Below, piece after piece: positions 18,996 through 28,171 of a stretch of DNA of 64,000 nt. Where the stretch lies: contig NZ_JACHXL010000001.1 in assembly GCF_014192115.1 (NCBI RefSeq), positions 310,001 through 374,000 on the forward strand. The letters are read 5' to 3'. The notes under the pieces were generated by a model. The model saw nothing but the letters and a program-made list of their open reading frames with translations, ran no database searches and had not been told where the DNA came from. Positions within the stretch are counted from its first letter, which is position 1. The number at the start of each line of letters is the position of its first letter. This DNA comes from Psychrobacter luti. GTDB taxonomy: Bacteria > Pseudomonadota > Gammaproteobacteria > Pseudomonadales > Moraxellaceae. The position numbers and the translations under genes were made by a program.

Positions 18996-19910
18996 TTAGC
19001 CATAACGACCAGTAATATAATCTTCAGTCGCTTTTTGTGCTGGGTTGGTGAATATTTGATCCGTTTCGCCCATTTCCACCATGTCTCCCAAATACATGTA
19101 AGCGGTATAGTCGGAGACTCGCGCAGCCTGCTGCATATTGTGCGTGACGATAGCAATGGTATAGTCGTTTTTTAAATCGGTAATCAAATCCTCAATTGCG
19201 CCGGTAGAGATAGGGTCAAGCGCTGACGTTGGCTCATCTAATAGCAAGACTTCAGGCTTCGTTGCTACTCCGCGAGCGATACACAGTCGCTGCTGTTGAC
19301 CGCCAGATAGTGACAGTCCTGATGCTTTAAGTTTGTCTTTGACTTCTAGCCATAACGCCGCCTTTTTCAATGCCCACTCGACACGCTCATCCATCTCTGC
19401 TTTGCTGAGTTTTTCATAAAGACGAACGCCAAATGCGACGTTGTCATAAATGGACATCGGGAAGGGTGTGGGCTTTTGAAATACCATGCCGACACGCGCA
19501 CGCAGCAAATTAACATCCATGTCTTTTGCCAGAATATTTTGGCCATCAAGGGTGATTTGACCTTCAGCGTGCATACTTGGATACAAATCATACATACGGT
19601 TAAAGGTACGTAGCAGCGTTGATTTACCGCAGCCTGATGGACCAATAAAAGCGGTGACCTTTTTTTCTGGAATGTCGATATTGATGTTTTTTAACGCTTT
19701 AAAATCACCATAATAAAAGTCCAAATCGCGAATGGTAATCTTAGCAGGCGGCATGTTGTCTGGCATGTCCGCCATGGTTTGCTTGATAAGATGGGCGATA
19801 TCTGGCTGTTTATGCTGACCATTGTTAAACATAGCGTCATCCAGTAAATGGCGTTTGCTGCTGGTATCTGTCATCGGCTTAGTCGCTTTTCTCTCTAATA
19901 AATCAGTCAT
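18996..19910 (-). CDS. pstB: Phosphate ABC transporter ATP-binding protein PstB
   Basis: Cytoplasmic ATPase of the high-affinity phosphate importer, 304 residues from the preferred start at 19910 (GGA 7 nt upstream); a start 12 bp earlier is possible. Walker [10 protein letters not shown], signature [14 protein letters not shown], Walker [12 protein letters not shown] and the switch His in IVTHN are all intact. The N-terminus is about 55 residues longer than in E. coli PstB and polar, which is an odd feature but common in Moraxellaceae. It follows pstA by 78 bp. Confidence 0.97.
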   Translation of the reverse strand: MTDLLERKATKPMTDTSSKRHLLDDAMFNNGQHKQPDIAHLIKQTMADMPDNMPPAKITIRDLDFYYGDFKALKNINIDIPEKKVTAFIGPSGCGKSTLLRTFNRMYDLYPSMHAEGQITLDGQNILAKDMDVNLLRARVGMVFQKPTPFPMSIYDNVAFGVRLYEKLSKAEMDERVEWALKKAALWLEVKDKLKASGLSLSGGQQQRLCIARGVATKPEVLLLDEPTSALDPISTGAIEDLITDLKNDYTIAIVTHNMQQAARVSDYTAYMYLGDMVEMGETDQIFTNPAQKATEDYITGRYG

Positions 19911-19988
19911 AATGGTATCCATCTCTTTTAAAGTCTTATTAAATGGGAGTGCTTGTTTGCTGTTAGCTGTGTGTCTGTTAGCCTTGAA

Positions 19989-20903
19989 TTATCTGCTATG
20001 GTCTTTGCCACCGATAACGCGCGCCGCAATATTTAAGAATAATACTGTCGCGGTAATGAGTAGCGCCGCCGCCCAAGCCAGTGCATGCCAGTTGTCATAA
20101 GGACTCATAGCAAACTGATAAATCGTATTGGGTAAGTTGGCCATCGGTTGGCTCATATCGGTACTAAAGTATTGGTTGTTTAGCGCAGTAAATAGCAAGG
20201 GCGCGGTCTCACCGGTAATACGAGCAAAAGCGAGCAGCACACCGGTAGTCAGACCAGCTTTGGCAGCTTTAAGCGTCACCGTACTTACCAGCTTCCATTT
20301 TGGTGTGCCCAGTGCATAAGCAGCTTCACGCAGTGTATTAGGCACAAGGTTTAGCATGTTTTCCGTTGTACGCACGACGATAGGAATTACAATCAGCGCC
20401 AATGCCAATGCACCGGCCCAACCTGAAAAGCTCTGTCCTTTGACCATCAAGGCATAAATAAACAGACCAATGACGATAGATGGGGCCGACAATAAAATAT
20501 CGTTTAAAAATCGGGTGACTTTACCTAGCATACTGCCATGTGAAAACTCTGCTAAATAAATACCAGCCATCATGCCTATCGGCGCACCAATCGCCAAGCC
20601 CGAAAAAGCCAACATCACTGAACCAACAATAGCGTTGCGTAGACCACCTTCGCCCATCGGTGGCGGGGTATCTGCCATAAAGACAGGCATCTCGATTAGA
20701 CCTTGAAAGCCTTCAATAAACAGCGTAATCAAAATCCAAATCAGCCAAAACAAACCAAATACAATCGCTGATAAGGCGAAACCAAGTCCCAGTCTATTAA
20801 TAAAACGGCGCTTGTTATAAAGACGCTTGTTATAACGGTCTTCAAAGCTTGCAGAAAGCTGGCTTGACTGGGTCGTTTGAGTAGTGACTGGTGCTAAAGT
20901 CAT
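19989..20903 (-). CDS. pstA: Phosphate ABC transporter permease PstA
   Basis: Inner-membrane permease of 304 residues with about six transmembrane helices. It has the PstA-type binding-protein-dependent transport block near TLREAAYALGTPKWKLVSTVTL, the EAA loop that contacts PstB, and the LLFTALNNQYFSTDM segment typical of PstA. The start has AAGGA about 10 nt upstream. It is the middle gene of the pst operon, 83 bp after pstC. Confidence 0.96.
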   Translation of the reverse strand: MTLAPVTTQTTQSSQLSASFEDRYNKRLYNKRRFINRLGLGFALSAIVFGLFWLIWILITLFIEGFQGLIEMPVFMADTPPPMGEGGLRNAIVGSVMLAFSGLAIGAPIGMMAGIYLAEFSHGSMLGKVTRFLNDILLSAPSIVIGLFIYALMVKGQSFSGWAGALALALIVIPIVVRTTENMLNLVPNTLREAAYALGTPKWKLVSTVTLKAAKAGLTTGVLLAFARITGETAPLLFTALNNQYFSTDMSQPMANLPNTIYQFAMSPYDNWHALAWAAALLITATVLFLNIAARVIGGKDHSR

Positions 20904-20986
20904 GAACTTTTTGTCCTTCTTGGGTCAAATAATGGCGGCAAATAGCGTGTTTCAGTTTGTTTTGTTGTCTATTTAAAATAGTGCGT

Positions 20987-21937
20987 TTAATTGCCTGCTT
21001 TTTGGTCAATACGCATGAGCATGAGTTTAGATATTGATAGAACGATAAAGGTAATGACAAACAGTATTAACCCTAAATGTAATAATGACGCTAAGTGCAG
21101 CTCACTTGACGCTTCGGCAAACTCATTGGCCAGCGCTGAAGTAATGGTCACCCCAGATGTGAATAGACTTGGGCTAATATTAAAGGCATTACCAATCAAG
21201 AAGGTAACAGCCATCGTCTCGCCAAGCGCTCGTCCGAGCCCCAAAATTACGCCACCAACCACACCTGCTTTGGTATAAGGCAAGATGATTTTGAACATGA
21301 CTTCCCACGTGGTTGCGCCCATGCCGTATGCCGATTCTTTTAGCAAGTCTGGTACCACAGAGAAAACATCGCGCATGGTGGCGGCAATAAAGGGAATAAT
21401 CATAATCGCCAGTATTAACGAGGCGGTAAACATCCCCAATCCCATCGGCGCACCGGTAAAAACCTTGCCAATAATAGGTAGGGGACCAATATTTTCAATA
21501 AACCAAGGCTGAATATGATCGCCAAAAAATGGTGCAAAGACAAACAAGCCCCACATGCCGTAGATGATAGAAGGAATACCTGCCAGCAGCTCGATAGCAA
21601 TACCCAGTGGCTTTTTCAAAAAATTGGGGCAAAGTTCCGTTAGGAAGATAGCAATCCCAAAGCTGACTGGCACGGCAATACAGATAGCGATGAGCGAGGT
21701 GACCACCGTCCCGTAAATGGGGGCAAGTGCACCGTATTGATCGTTCACCGTATCCCAGTTATTGCTGGTATAAAATCCTAAGCCAAACTTAGTGATACTT
21801 GGCCACGCACCGACAATTAATGACAGCATGATGCCGCCAAGCGACAAAAGCACCAATATTGCAAATGCTTTGGTGGCATTGACAAAAACTGCATCGTAGC
21901 GTTTTTGTTTTGCCAGTTGGGATTTTAGGTCTGCCAT
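20987..21937 (-). CDS. pstC: Phosphate ABC transporter permease PstC
   Basis: Inner-membrane permease of 316 residues that pairs with PstA. Visible are the N-terminal helix, the [21 protein letters not shown] block, the EAA loop [21 protein letters not shown] and the [19 protein letters not shown] segment that is diagnostic for PstC. About six helices. It lies 265 bp downstream of pstS, in a spacer with a hairpin and a 16-bp repeat array. Confidence 0.96.
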   Translation of the reverse strand: MADLKSQLAKQKRYDAVFVNATKAFAILVLLSLGGIMLSLIVGAWPSITKFGLGFYTSNNWDTVNDQYGALAPIYGTVVTSLIAICIAVPVSFGIAIFLTELCPNFLKKPLGIAIELLAGIPSIIYGMWGLFVFAPFFGDHIQPWFIENIGPLPIIGKVFTGAPMGLGMFTASLILAIMIIPFIAATMRDVFSVVPDLLKESAYGMGATTWEVMFKIILPYTKAGVVGGVILGLGRALGETMAVTFLIGNAFNISPSLFTSGVTITSALANEFAEASSELHLASLLHLGLILFVITFIVLSISKLMLMRIDQKAGN

Positions 21938-21966
21938 AAAAGCCTCTGTTGTTTATCGCTCTAACT

Positions 21967-22046
21967 TTTAATTGTGTTAATGATCAATGGTGTTAACGCT
22001 TGATTGTGTGAAAGCTTAATTATGTGAAAGCTTAGAAATTTTAGCT
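21967..22046. repeat. Degenerate 16-bp tandem repeat between pstS and pstC
   Basis: Units start at 21967, 21983, 21999, 22015 and (weak) 22031. The best pair is CTTGATTGTGTGAAAG and CTTAATTATGTGAAAG; the earlier two share TxAxTxGTGTTAA-like bases. Confidence 0.7.
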
Positions 22047-22115
22047 TTAGCGTCTTACCGTAATAAACTATGTTATCTAACAACCATCTATTAAGTTCAC
22101 TACGGCTAAGACGTC

Positions 22116-22148
22116 ACCAAGCAAACACGCTTTTAGTATTTGCTTGGT
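22116..22148. terminator. Hairpin after pstS
   Basis: ACCAAGCAAA (22116-22125) pairs with TTTGCTTGGT (22139-22148). A second imperfect stem (AATTCGC...GCGAATT, about 22170-22204) abuts the pstS stop. Stems here would let pstS mRNA accumulate above pstCAB, as is known for binding-protein genes. Neither has a strong T run, so read-through is expected. Confidence 0.5.
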
Positions 22149-22202
22149 AACATTGGTTAGCTTGTTCTCAATTCGCTTCTTTTCGAATTACGAAGTTGCG
22201 AA

Positions 22203-23363
22203 TTACTGTGCTGAGGTATAAACAGGCTTACCTTCGCTATCTACCACCTCGTTCCATTTCGCTTTAAATAAAGCCACGGCCGTATCTGAAAAAGGTACGT
22301 AATCAAGACTCATCGCGTCATCATCGCCTTGAGCATAAGCCCAGTCAAAGAAGTTAAGGACACCTGCCACTTGTTTGGCATCTTGCGGTTGTTTATGAAC
22401 TAAGATAAAGGTCGCAGCAGCGATAGGCCATGCTTGATCGGTCTCAGAGTTGGTGATGACTTTATAAAAGCCTTCTTGCTTTGACCAATCGATGTCACCA
22501 GCGGCGGCGAATGTTTGCGCGGATGGTTGGACGACATTGCCAGCGGCATTTTTGAGAGCAACGTGTGACATGCCATTTTGCTTAGCATAGGCGTATTCAA
22601 CGTAGCCGATAGAGTTCTTCATACGCGTCACATAGCTTGAAACGCCTTCGTTACCTTTACCACCAGCACCCGTTGCCGAGGTTGGCCATTTCACGGTTTT
22701 ATCGACACCAACGCTGTCTTTCCAGTCGTTTGAAACTTTGGCTAGATAATCAGTAAAGTTAAAGGTTGTGCCCGAGCCGTCTGAACGGAACACCGTGGTA
22801 ATGGCCGCATCAGGAAGGGTTAAATCAGGGTTCATGGCTGCGATGGCAGGGTCATTCCATTTGCTGATTTTGCCAAGATAGATGTCAGCTAGCATTTTTC
22901 CATCTAGCTTTAATTGACCAGGCGCAACGCCATCGATGTTGACGATAGGTACTACGCCACCGATAACGGTTGGGAATTGAATCAGACCGGCTTCGTTTAA
23001 TTCAGCTGGCGTCATTGGCGCATCAGACGCACCGAAATCAACGGTTTTTGCGACGATTTGTTTGATACCACCCGATGAACCAATCGACTGATAGTTCACT
23101 TGACCGCCTGTTGCTTTATTATAGGCATCTGACCATTTAGCATAGATAGGCTGCGGGAAAGAGGCGCCAGCGCCGGTGATGTTCATCGATATATTGTCTG
23201 TTGATTGGGCGTCTGTTGGTTGAACCTTTGCGGTGTCGGTAGACGCGGTGGTTGATTGCGCCGAAGTAGCTGGCTCATTGCTTTCATTACTATTGGGGGT
23301 TTGATTACAAGCAGCTAAGGTAAAGGTACTCGCGACTGCTAAAGCCATTAATGAATAACGCAT
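22203..23363 (-). CDS. pstS: Phosphate-binding protein PstS (lipoprotein)
   Basis: Binds phosphate outside the inner membrane and delivers it to PstCAB. 386 residues. The signal peptide ends in LAAC, so it is predicted to be lipid-anchored. A 40-residue Ser/Thr/Gln linker leads to the PBP-like domain that begins ITGAGASFPQPIYAKW. Phosphate-contact blocks are present: GASFP, YQSIGSSGGIKQI, FGASDAPMT and VFRSDGSGTTFNFTDYL. First gene of pstSCAB-phoU. A likely Pho box lies 159 bp upstream. Confidence 0.97.
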   Translation of the reverse strand: MRYSLMALAVASTFTLAACNQTPNSNESNEPATSAQSTTASTDTAKVQPTDAQSTDNISMNITGAGASFPQPIYAKWSDAYNKATGGQVNYQSIGSSGGIKQIVAKTVDFGASDAPMTPAELNEAGLIQFPTVIGGVVPIVNIDGVAPGQLKLDGKMLADIYLGKISKWNDPAIAAMNPDLTLPDAAITTVFRSDGSGTTFNFTDYLAKVSNDWKDSVGVDKTVKWPTSATGAGGKGNEGVSSYVTRMKNSIGYVEYAYAKQNGMSHVALKNAAGNVVQPSAQTFAAAGDIDWSKQEGFYKVITNSETDQAWPIAAATFILVHKQPQDAKQVAGVLNFFDWAYAQGDDDAMSLDYVPFSDTAVALFKAKWNEVVDSEGKPVYTSAQ

Positions 23364-23521
23364 TATTTCTCCTAAAAAGTAATCAGATTTAAGTATGGGG
23401 CGTTTATGAATAACAATGTCGATGCCCAGGTTTTTAGTAATGTATTGCTAACGATGTTTGGTTAGCAACGTTTTGCTGCAAAGACGCTCGGTGGTCAATG
23501 AGCATATTGTGCCGAGCAAAT

Positions 23522-23539
23522 ATGACAGTTTGATGAAAT
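23522..23539 (-). promoter_or_regulatory. Putative Pho box upstream of pstS
   Basis: On the minus strand ATTTCAT-CAAA-CTGTCAT matches the PhoB site form CTGTCAT-N4-CTGTCAT in 12 of 14 repeat positions. Confidence 0.6.
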
Positions 23540-23670
23540 AAGACATTTTTATGAAAAAAGTCGGTCAATTAAAGAAACAGCCTAATAGAGCGGTCATTTA
23601 AGCGGATTGCAGCTGATATCTAGAGCAAAATTCGTTATGATGAGCCGTTGGTTTTTCTAGGGCGTAAGTG

Positions 23671-23795
23671 TTTAAGGCTAAGTCTTTAAAGTGACATTTT
23701 TAAAGTGCAATGATTAAAAAGCCCTGTTTGAAGTGGAATATTTAAAGTACAGTGCTTGAGGCGCAGTGTTAAGGCATAGCATTTAAAGTATCAAA
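23671..23795. repeat. Degenerate 14-bp tandem repeat in the pstS-phoB spacer
   Basis: Nine units begin every 14 bp from 23671 to 23769, then at 23782. The best are TTTAAAGTGACATT, TTTAAAGTGCAATG and TTTAAAGTACAGTG. The array ends 6 bp before the phoB Pho box. The rest of this 541-bp divergent spacer holds the pstS Pho box and AT-rich promoter sequence. Confidence 0.8.
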
Positions 23796-23800
23796 TCACC

Positions 23801-23818
23801 GTGTCATCAAACTGTCAT
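23801..23818 (+). promoter_or_regulatory. Pho box upstream of phoB
   Basis: GTGTCAT-CAAA-CTGTCAT, two 7-bp PhoB half-sites with the correct 4-bp gap and 13 of 14 positions matching. It lies 87 bp before the phoB start and implies autoregulation. Confidence 0.8.
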
Positions 23819-23904
23819 AATTAAGCCGTTTAATGGGCAGGCGTTGATAAGTGCTTAGTATTTTTATTTTCTAATTTTTTGTCTTTCAATAATGAGGCGA
23901 TAGT

Positions 23905-24603
23905 ATGCGCAATGAGCAGATTTTGATTGTCGAAGATGAACCTGCAATTCGTGAGATGGTGGTAATGACGCTAGAGATGGCGGGCTTTGAGAGTTTACAA
24001 GCGGCTGACGTCGCAGAGGCGCATCAGCAAGTGGTTGACCACAGACCTGCTTTAATTTTGCTAGATTGGATGTTACCAGGTGATAAAAGCGGTATTGATT
24101 TTTGCCGCATGCTCAAAAGCGATGAGATGCTGGCTGAGATACCGGTCATTATGCTGACGGCCAAGAGTGAAGAGGACAGTAAGGTTCATGGGCTTGATGC
24201 GGGCGCTGATGACTATATGACCAAACCCTTTTCAACGCGTGAATTAATCTCCAGAATCAAAGCCGTGTTGCGTCGTAGTCGTGCACTCAGTAGCGATAAG
24301 CCAATTGAAATAGGCAAGCTTAGTCTCGATCCTAAAAGCCAACGCATCACTGCTGATAATCAAGTCATTGATATTGGTCCGACAGAATATCGATTGTTGG
24401 CGTTTTTTATGAGTCATCCAGAACGTGCTTATACGCGTACCCAGCTGCTAGATCAGGTCTGGGGCGGTAATGTCTATATCGAAGATCGCACGATTGATGT
24501 GCATATCCGGCGTTTACGCAAATTACTACAGCCTTATGATTGCAGTGCCTTGATTCAAACAGTTCGCGGTACAGGCTATCGTTTTTCTAGTCTGGTCGAA
24601 TAA
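23905..24603 (+). CDS. phoB: Phosphate regulon response regulator PhoB
   Basis: Transcription factor of 232 residues. The receiver domain has the acidic pair Glu10/Asp11, phosphoacceptor Asp54 (LILLDWMLPG), a switch Thr (VIMLTAKSE) and Lys in MTKPF. A winged-helix OmpR-type domain follows, with the recognition region RTIDVHIRRLRKLL and the terminal TVRGTGYRF hairpin. When phosphorylated it activates Pho-box promoters, here its own, pstS and probably the phoX-like gene at 56898. phoR follows 168 bp downstream. Confidence 0.97.
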   Translation: MRNEQILIVEDEPAIREMVVMTLEMAGFESLQAADVAEAHQQVVDHRPALILLDWMLPGDKSGIDFCRMLKSDEMLAEIPVIMLTAKSEEDSKVHGLDAGADDYMTKPFSTRELISRIKAVLRRSRALSSDKPIEIGKLSLDPKSQRITADNQVIDIGPTEYRLLAFFMSHPERAYTRTQLLDQVWGGNVYIEDRTIDVHIRRLRKLLQPYDCSALIQTVRGTGYRFSSLVE

Positions 24604-24653
24604 TGCTATCGATTTTGGAAAATAGCCCATTATTCACAATGCAGCGAAACAGC

Positions 24654-24749
24654 GCTAAGAACAATCAGTGCTAAGAATCATAAATATTTACAACTATAAG
24701 AACTAAGAACCATAAGAGCTAAGAGTGATAATTGCTAAGCATTATACTG
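24654..24749. repeat. Degenerate 16-bp tandem repeat between phoB and phoR
   Basis: Six units start every 16 bp (24654, 24670, 24686, 24702, 24718, 24734), five of them with CTAAG or a close variant at the same place, for example GCTAAGAACAATCAGT and GCTAAGAATCATAAAT. They fill most of the 168-bp spacer. Confidence 0.8.
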
Positions 24750-24771
24750 GTAATAAAGAAGAGAGAAAGAC

Positions 24772-25842
24772 ATGATAACGCCTAAGGACATTGAGCAACA
24801 AGACATCGAGCAATACTCCACCGATCAGCTTAAAAAAATCAGAAGTGCCTTACGCGCACTGCGAGATGCAGTTGTCTTGCTAAATGACGATGATGGTTTG
24901 GAGTGGTGGAATCAGGCCGCCGAAGATTTATTATTGTTGCAGTCAGCGGATCATGGCAAAAATGTTTTTGACTTTATTAACGTCCCTGAATTTCGCCAGT
25001 ACTATGAGAACAAGGTTACACCCAATGAAGGTGTGCATATGAAATCATGGCAAGATCCTAACCGTTACCTCAAATGTGAGCTCACGCCTTTTGGCGATGA
25101 GAAGCTGCTGATTATTTATGATGTGACCCGCTTACAACACTTAGAGCAAATGCGCCGCGACTTTGTGGCAAATGTCTCTCATGAGTTACGAACCCCGTTG
25201 ACCGTATTAATGGGCTATCTGGAGAATTTCTCAGATCAGGAAGATATGCCGCGGCAATGGCGACGTGGGTTTGAATTAATGACGCAGCAGACCGCGCGCA
25301 TGAATAGAGTGGTTAATGACTTGCTGCTGCTGTCTCGGATTGAAATTGAAGAGACGCATGAGCTGCACTATATTGATATGACCAAGCTGCTCACGCATGT
25401 CTATGATGACGCACAGGCTTACAACCAAGGATATGGCCATACGCTGCATTTACAGATAGATACCTATGATGGTCTCTACGGCTCGGAGATGTATTTAAAC
25501 AGTGCGTTATCCAATTTGGTGATTAATGCTATTAAATATACGCCAAAAGCAGGTAATATTGTCATTAGTTGGGCAAAAACTGCAGAAGGTTGTCGGTTTG
25601 CCGTCACCGATGATGGTATTGGAATTGCGCCGGAGCATGTTGCACGATTGACCGAACGTTTTTATCGGGTAGATAGCGGGCGCAGTCGTGCAACAGGTGG
25701 CACAGGGCTAGGGCTGGCAATTGTAAAGCATGTGTTATATCAATATGATACGACCTTACAAATTGAATCGTCAGAAGGCAAAGGCTCGACATTTAGTGCC
25801 GTTTTCCCAGCCACTCATATTCGATCTGCTCCTATAGGCTAA
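24772..25842 (+). CDS. phoR: Phosphate regulon sensor kinase PhoR, without transmembrane segments
   Basis: 356-residue histidine kinase. Residues ~20-120 form a PAS-like domain (VVLLNDDDGLEWWNQAAEDL). The dimerisation helix has His137 in VANVSHELRTPLTVL. The ATPase domain shows the N box (NLVINAIKYTP), DDGIGIAPEH and GGTGLGLAIVKH. The match to PhoR is good from the PAS domain onward and the gene follows phoB. Unlike E. coli PhoR, there is no hydrophobic N-terminus, and an in-frame stop at 24754 rules out a longer start in this frame. The kinase may be soluble, or reach the membrane through PhoU and PstB contacts. Confidence 0.92.
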   Translation: MITPKDIEQQDIEQYSTDQLKKIRSALRALRDAVVLLNDDDGLEWWNQAAEDLLLLQSADHGKNVFDFINVPEFRQYYENKVTPNEGVHMKSWQDPNRYLKCELTPFGDEKLLIIYDVTRLQHLEQMRRDFVANVSHELRTPLTVLMGYLENFSDQEDMPRQWRRGFELMTQQTARMNRVVNDLLLLSRIEIEETHELHYIDMTKLLTHVYDDAQAYNQGYGHTLHLQIDTYDGLYGSEMYLNSALSNLVINAIKYTPKAGNIVISWAKTAEGCRFAVTDDGIGIAPEHVARLTERFYRVDSGRSRATGGTGLGLAIVKHVLYQYDTTLQIESSEGKGSTFSAVFPATHIRSAPIG

Positions 25843-25886
25843 CTGCTAAACTCGTAGCCGTTAGCAGGATTTTTTTAAAAACACTG

Positions 25887-26564
25887 TCAGTTATTAGTTT
25901 CTAAATTGGCTAAAAACGCCGCAAAACCTTTTGCTGTTCGAGCTTGCAAACGGCTGCTAGTAATAACCCGAACACGATTGCTCCAAGTGATGGCATAGCC
26001 TTTACTCTCAAACCTTTTTACCAAATCAGCATCTTCGTGACACTCTAATGGCGCAAAACCATCAACTGCAAGATAAGCCTCAGCGCTAAAACTTAAATTT
26101 GCCCCATGAATATGGTGATGTCCCATCCTATCTTGATAATGAGCCATATAATCCTCGCGCGTCTGCAGCGTCAAATGCGCCCAACTATCAATGCTCACGA
26201 CGCCGCATATCATATCAGTAGGTTGGTCTTTGACATGGGCGATTTGCTGTATCAGCCAATCTGGGGTAACGACTGAATCAGCGTCTGTACAGGCAAGCCA
26301 TGTTGCGCCAGAGGCGATAGCATGCCGAATGCCTAAATCCCGTACTTGTCCCACACATTGATAGTCACAGCATAGATAATCCACGTCAACGCTCTCTACC
26401 AATTCAAGCGTATCATCGCGACAGCTATCAAGCACGACAAGTACAGACGCTGTAATAGTGGAAGGCAGCTGCTCAATGGCTGCTTGTACTGATGCTAAGC
26501 ACTTAGTAATAGTCATTGCTTCATTATGAGCAGGAATGACAATGCCAATTTTTATATCATCCAT
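25887..26564 (-). CDS. Family 2 glycosyltransferase
   Basis: 225 residues with a GT-A fold. It opens IGIVIPAHNEAMTITKCL, has a nucleotide-sugar binding block with the acidic DxD-like motif CTDADSVVTPDWL near residue 90, and ends with an acceptor-side block (FAPLECHEDADLVKRFES) that is common in GT2 enzymes. No membrane segment, so it acts in the cytoplasm or at the inner face of the membrane. Last gene of the otsBA-linked operon, 34 bp after the methyltransferase. Donor and acceptor are unknown. Confidence 0.88.
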   Translation of the reverse strand: MDDIKIGIVIPAHNEAMTITKCLASVQAAIEQLPSTITASVLVVLDSCRDDTLELVESVDVDYLCCDYQCVGQVRDLGIRHAIASGATWLACTDADSVVTPDWLIQQIAHVKDQPTDMICGVVSIDSWAHLTLQTREDYMAHYQDRMGHHHIHGANLSFSAEAYLAVDGFAPLECHEDADLVKRFESKGYAITWSNRVRVITSSRLQARTAKGFAAFLANLETNN

Positions 26565-26598
26565 ATATCTGCCTTGTTTTGCTGATTGCCATATCCTC

Positions 26599-27366
26599 TT
26601 ATACCAAGTTTTCTTGCATAGCGACTGATTTGGGCGAGTACTGCCAAACGTCTAATAAAAAATCGCTATCGATAATTTCACTTTGATGAGTAAAGGCTGA
26701 ATTTTTAGTATCGACTTTCTGTCCCTGCTTAGGTTCTAGCTCATTACTTACTTTGTCAAAAGCTTGGTTGAGACGCTGATGTACCGTTTCACCGGTCATC
26801 GTAAAGCCATCAATGGCATAGCGCCAATGACAGCATAATAAGGTGCCACCCACAGCAAGATTTTGTTTAATCCAAGTGATAACCGTATTAATATCATTAG
26901 GTGATAAATAATATAAAATTTCACTAATAACGATTAAATCAAAAGTTGGTTTAGTAGTCGGTAATGCATCAGGAATTACCCCTTGTATCACGCTGACATG
27001 AGAGGACTCTGTCAAGCGTTGTTTGGCAAGCTGCACAGCCTGCGTATTACCATCAATGCTTATCAAAGCCTGACAACGAGACGAAAGTAACGCACTAAAT
27101 ACGCCATTACCGCAGCCTAATTCAACGGCATTGTTATATTGTGTTTTTGGTAATACCGCTAGACACATATCGCGTTTACGCTTTTCGTACCAGCGGGTCT
27201 GATACTGCCATGGGTCGCTGTTATCATTGTATAAAGTATCAAAATAGCTTTCTGCATAGTTGGTATCTTGCGTATCAATATGGGAGCGGTCAGCCGTCTC
27301 ATTTTTACAAACCATTGGACGGTTTGTAAAATCTATTTCCAGCGTAACTTTAGGGTGTTGGCTCAT
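26599..27366 (-). CDS. SAM-dependent methyltransferase (NodS-like)
   Basis: 255 residues from the start at 27366, chosen because GGGAGG lies 9 nt upstream; a longer frame would overlap the previous gene by over 100 bp. The class I fold shows motif I in AVELGCGNGVFSALL, acidic residues in LISIDGNTQAV, and a motif IV-like LIVISEILYYLSP. The N-terminal DPWQYQTRWYEKRKRD block resembles the NodS-type group, which N-methylates amino sugars. Given the PIG-L deacetylase directly upstream (17-bp overlap), methylation of a freed amine is an attractive inference, not shown. Confidence 0.85.
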   Translation of the reverse strand: MSQHPKVTLEIDFTNRPMVCKNETADRSHIDTQDTNYAESYFDTLYNDNSDPWQYQTRWYEKRKRDMCLAVLPKTQYNNAVELGCGNGVFSALLSSRCQALISIDGNTQAVQLAKQRLTESSHVSVIQGVIPDALPTTKPTFDLIVISEILYYLSPNDINTVITWIKQNLAVGGTLLCCHWRYAIDGFTMTGETVHQRLNQAFDKVSNELEPKQGQKVDTKNSAFTHQSEIIDSDFLLDVWQYSPKSVAMQENLV

Positions 27367-28171
27367 ATAAATAAACCTCCCATGGTTGGCTAATTCTGGC
27401 AATAGTTTGAGCTGATAAAATGGGCGGATTGCCCGTACTTTCATCAACGGTAATCTGACTGGTAAAGCAAGCAATGGCTTGGGATTTACGCTGTAACTGC
27501 TCAGGGCTTAAGTCTACTCTGTGAGCACAGTGCCAAGGAATACGGATATCAGCAGGCTTTGCCCAATGCCATGCCCAAATTAAAACTTGATAACAGGCTA
27601 AATGCTGCTGCTTAGCAAATGCAGCGACCACTTGCCCCGTTGCCTCATGGTCAGGATGCCCATCATGTACAAACGGCGTTACCAAAATATCATCAGGTTG
27701 GATAATTGCTGCTAATTTTTGGTGAAACTGTGCCTGCTCAGCAAACACGTCGCCATCGGTTAAATGCATAGAAATAACCTTCACTTGATGAGATATACTC
27801 AATGCCTCTAACGCTGCAACACTTTCTTCCGGACGGATAATATCAAGCGCTTTTGGAGGATAAATCTGCGAGTCAGGATGGCTTTGCGTGCCATTGGTCA
27901 CATGAACCAGTAAGATAGGATTGCCGTTAGCTGCTAGCTGTTGTAGCAGTCCGCCGCAGCCCAATACTTCATCGTCAGGATGCGGCGCAAAAATACAAAC
28001 CTGCTGCTGCGCCGGAAAGCTTGTCGCTACATTTAAGCGTGGCATGTTTTGCAGCCCTGACCAATTTTGCCAAGCGTCGTAACTGGTACCATCACCTTCA
28101 ATAATACGATCACCAACAATCGGATGGTCTTTTCTTATGGATTCATCCTTACTAGGAATTACAGTTGCCAT
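27350..28171 (-). CDS. PIG-L/LmbE-family deacetylase
   Basis: 273 residues. It has the zinc motif FAPHPDDEVLGCGG near residue 58 and the second metal block HDGHPDHEATG, both complete. Family members remove acetyl groups from N-acetylglucosamine-linked small molecules or lipids (PIG-L, MshB, BshB, LmbE). No signal peptide is evident. It overlaps the upstream acyl-CoA dehydrogenase-like gene by 13 bp and the downstream methyltransferase by 17 bp, so the three are translationally linked. The substrate is unknown. Confidence 0.9.
   Translation of the reverse strand: MATVIPSKDESIRKDHPIVGDRIIEGDGTSYDAWQNWSGLQNMPRLNVATSFPAQQQVCIFAPHPDDEVLGCGGLLQQLAANGNPILLVHVTNGTQSHPDSQIYPPKALDIIRPEESVAALEALSISHQVKVISMHLTDGDVFAEQAQFHQKLAAIIQPDDILVTPFVHDGHPDHEATGQVVAAFAKQQHLACYQVLIWAWHWAKPADIRIPWHCAHRVDLSPEQLQRKSQAIACFTSQITVDESTGNPPILSAQTIARISQPWEVYLYEPTP

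Noticed and set aside
18916..24749. CRISPR array for the regularly spaced repeats
   Set aside because: Periods are 13-16 bp with no separate spacers, units are degenerate, and no cas genes are nearby.
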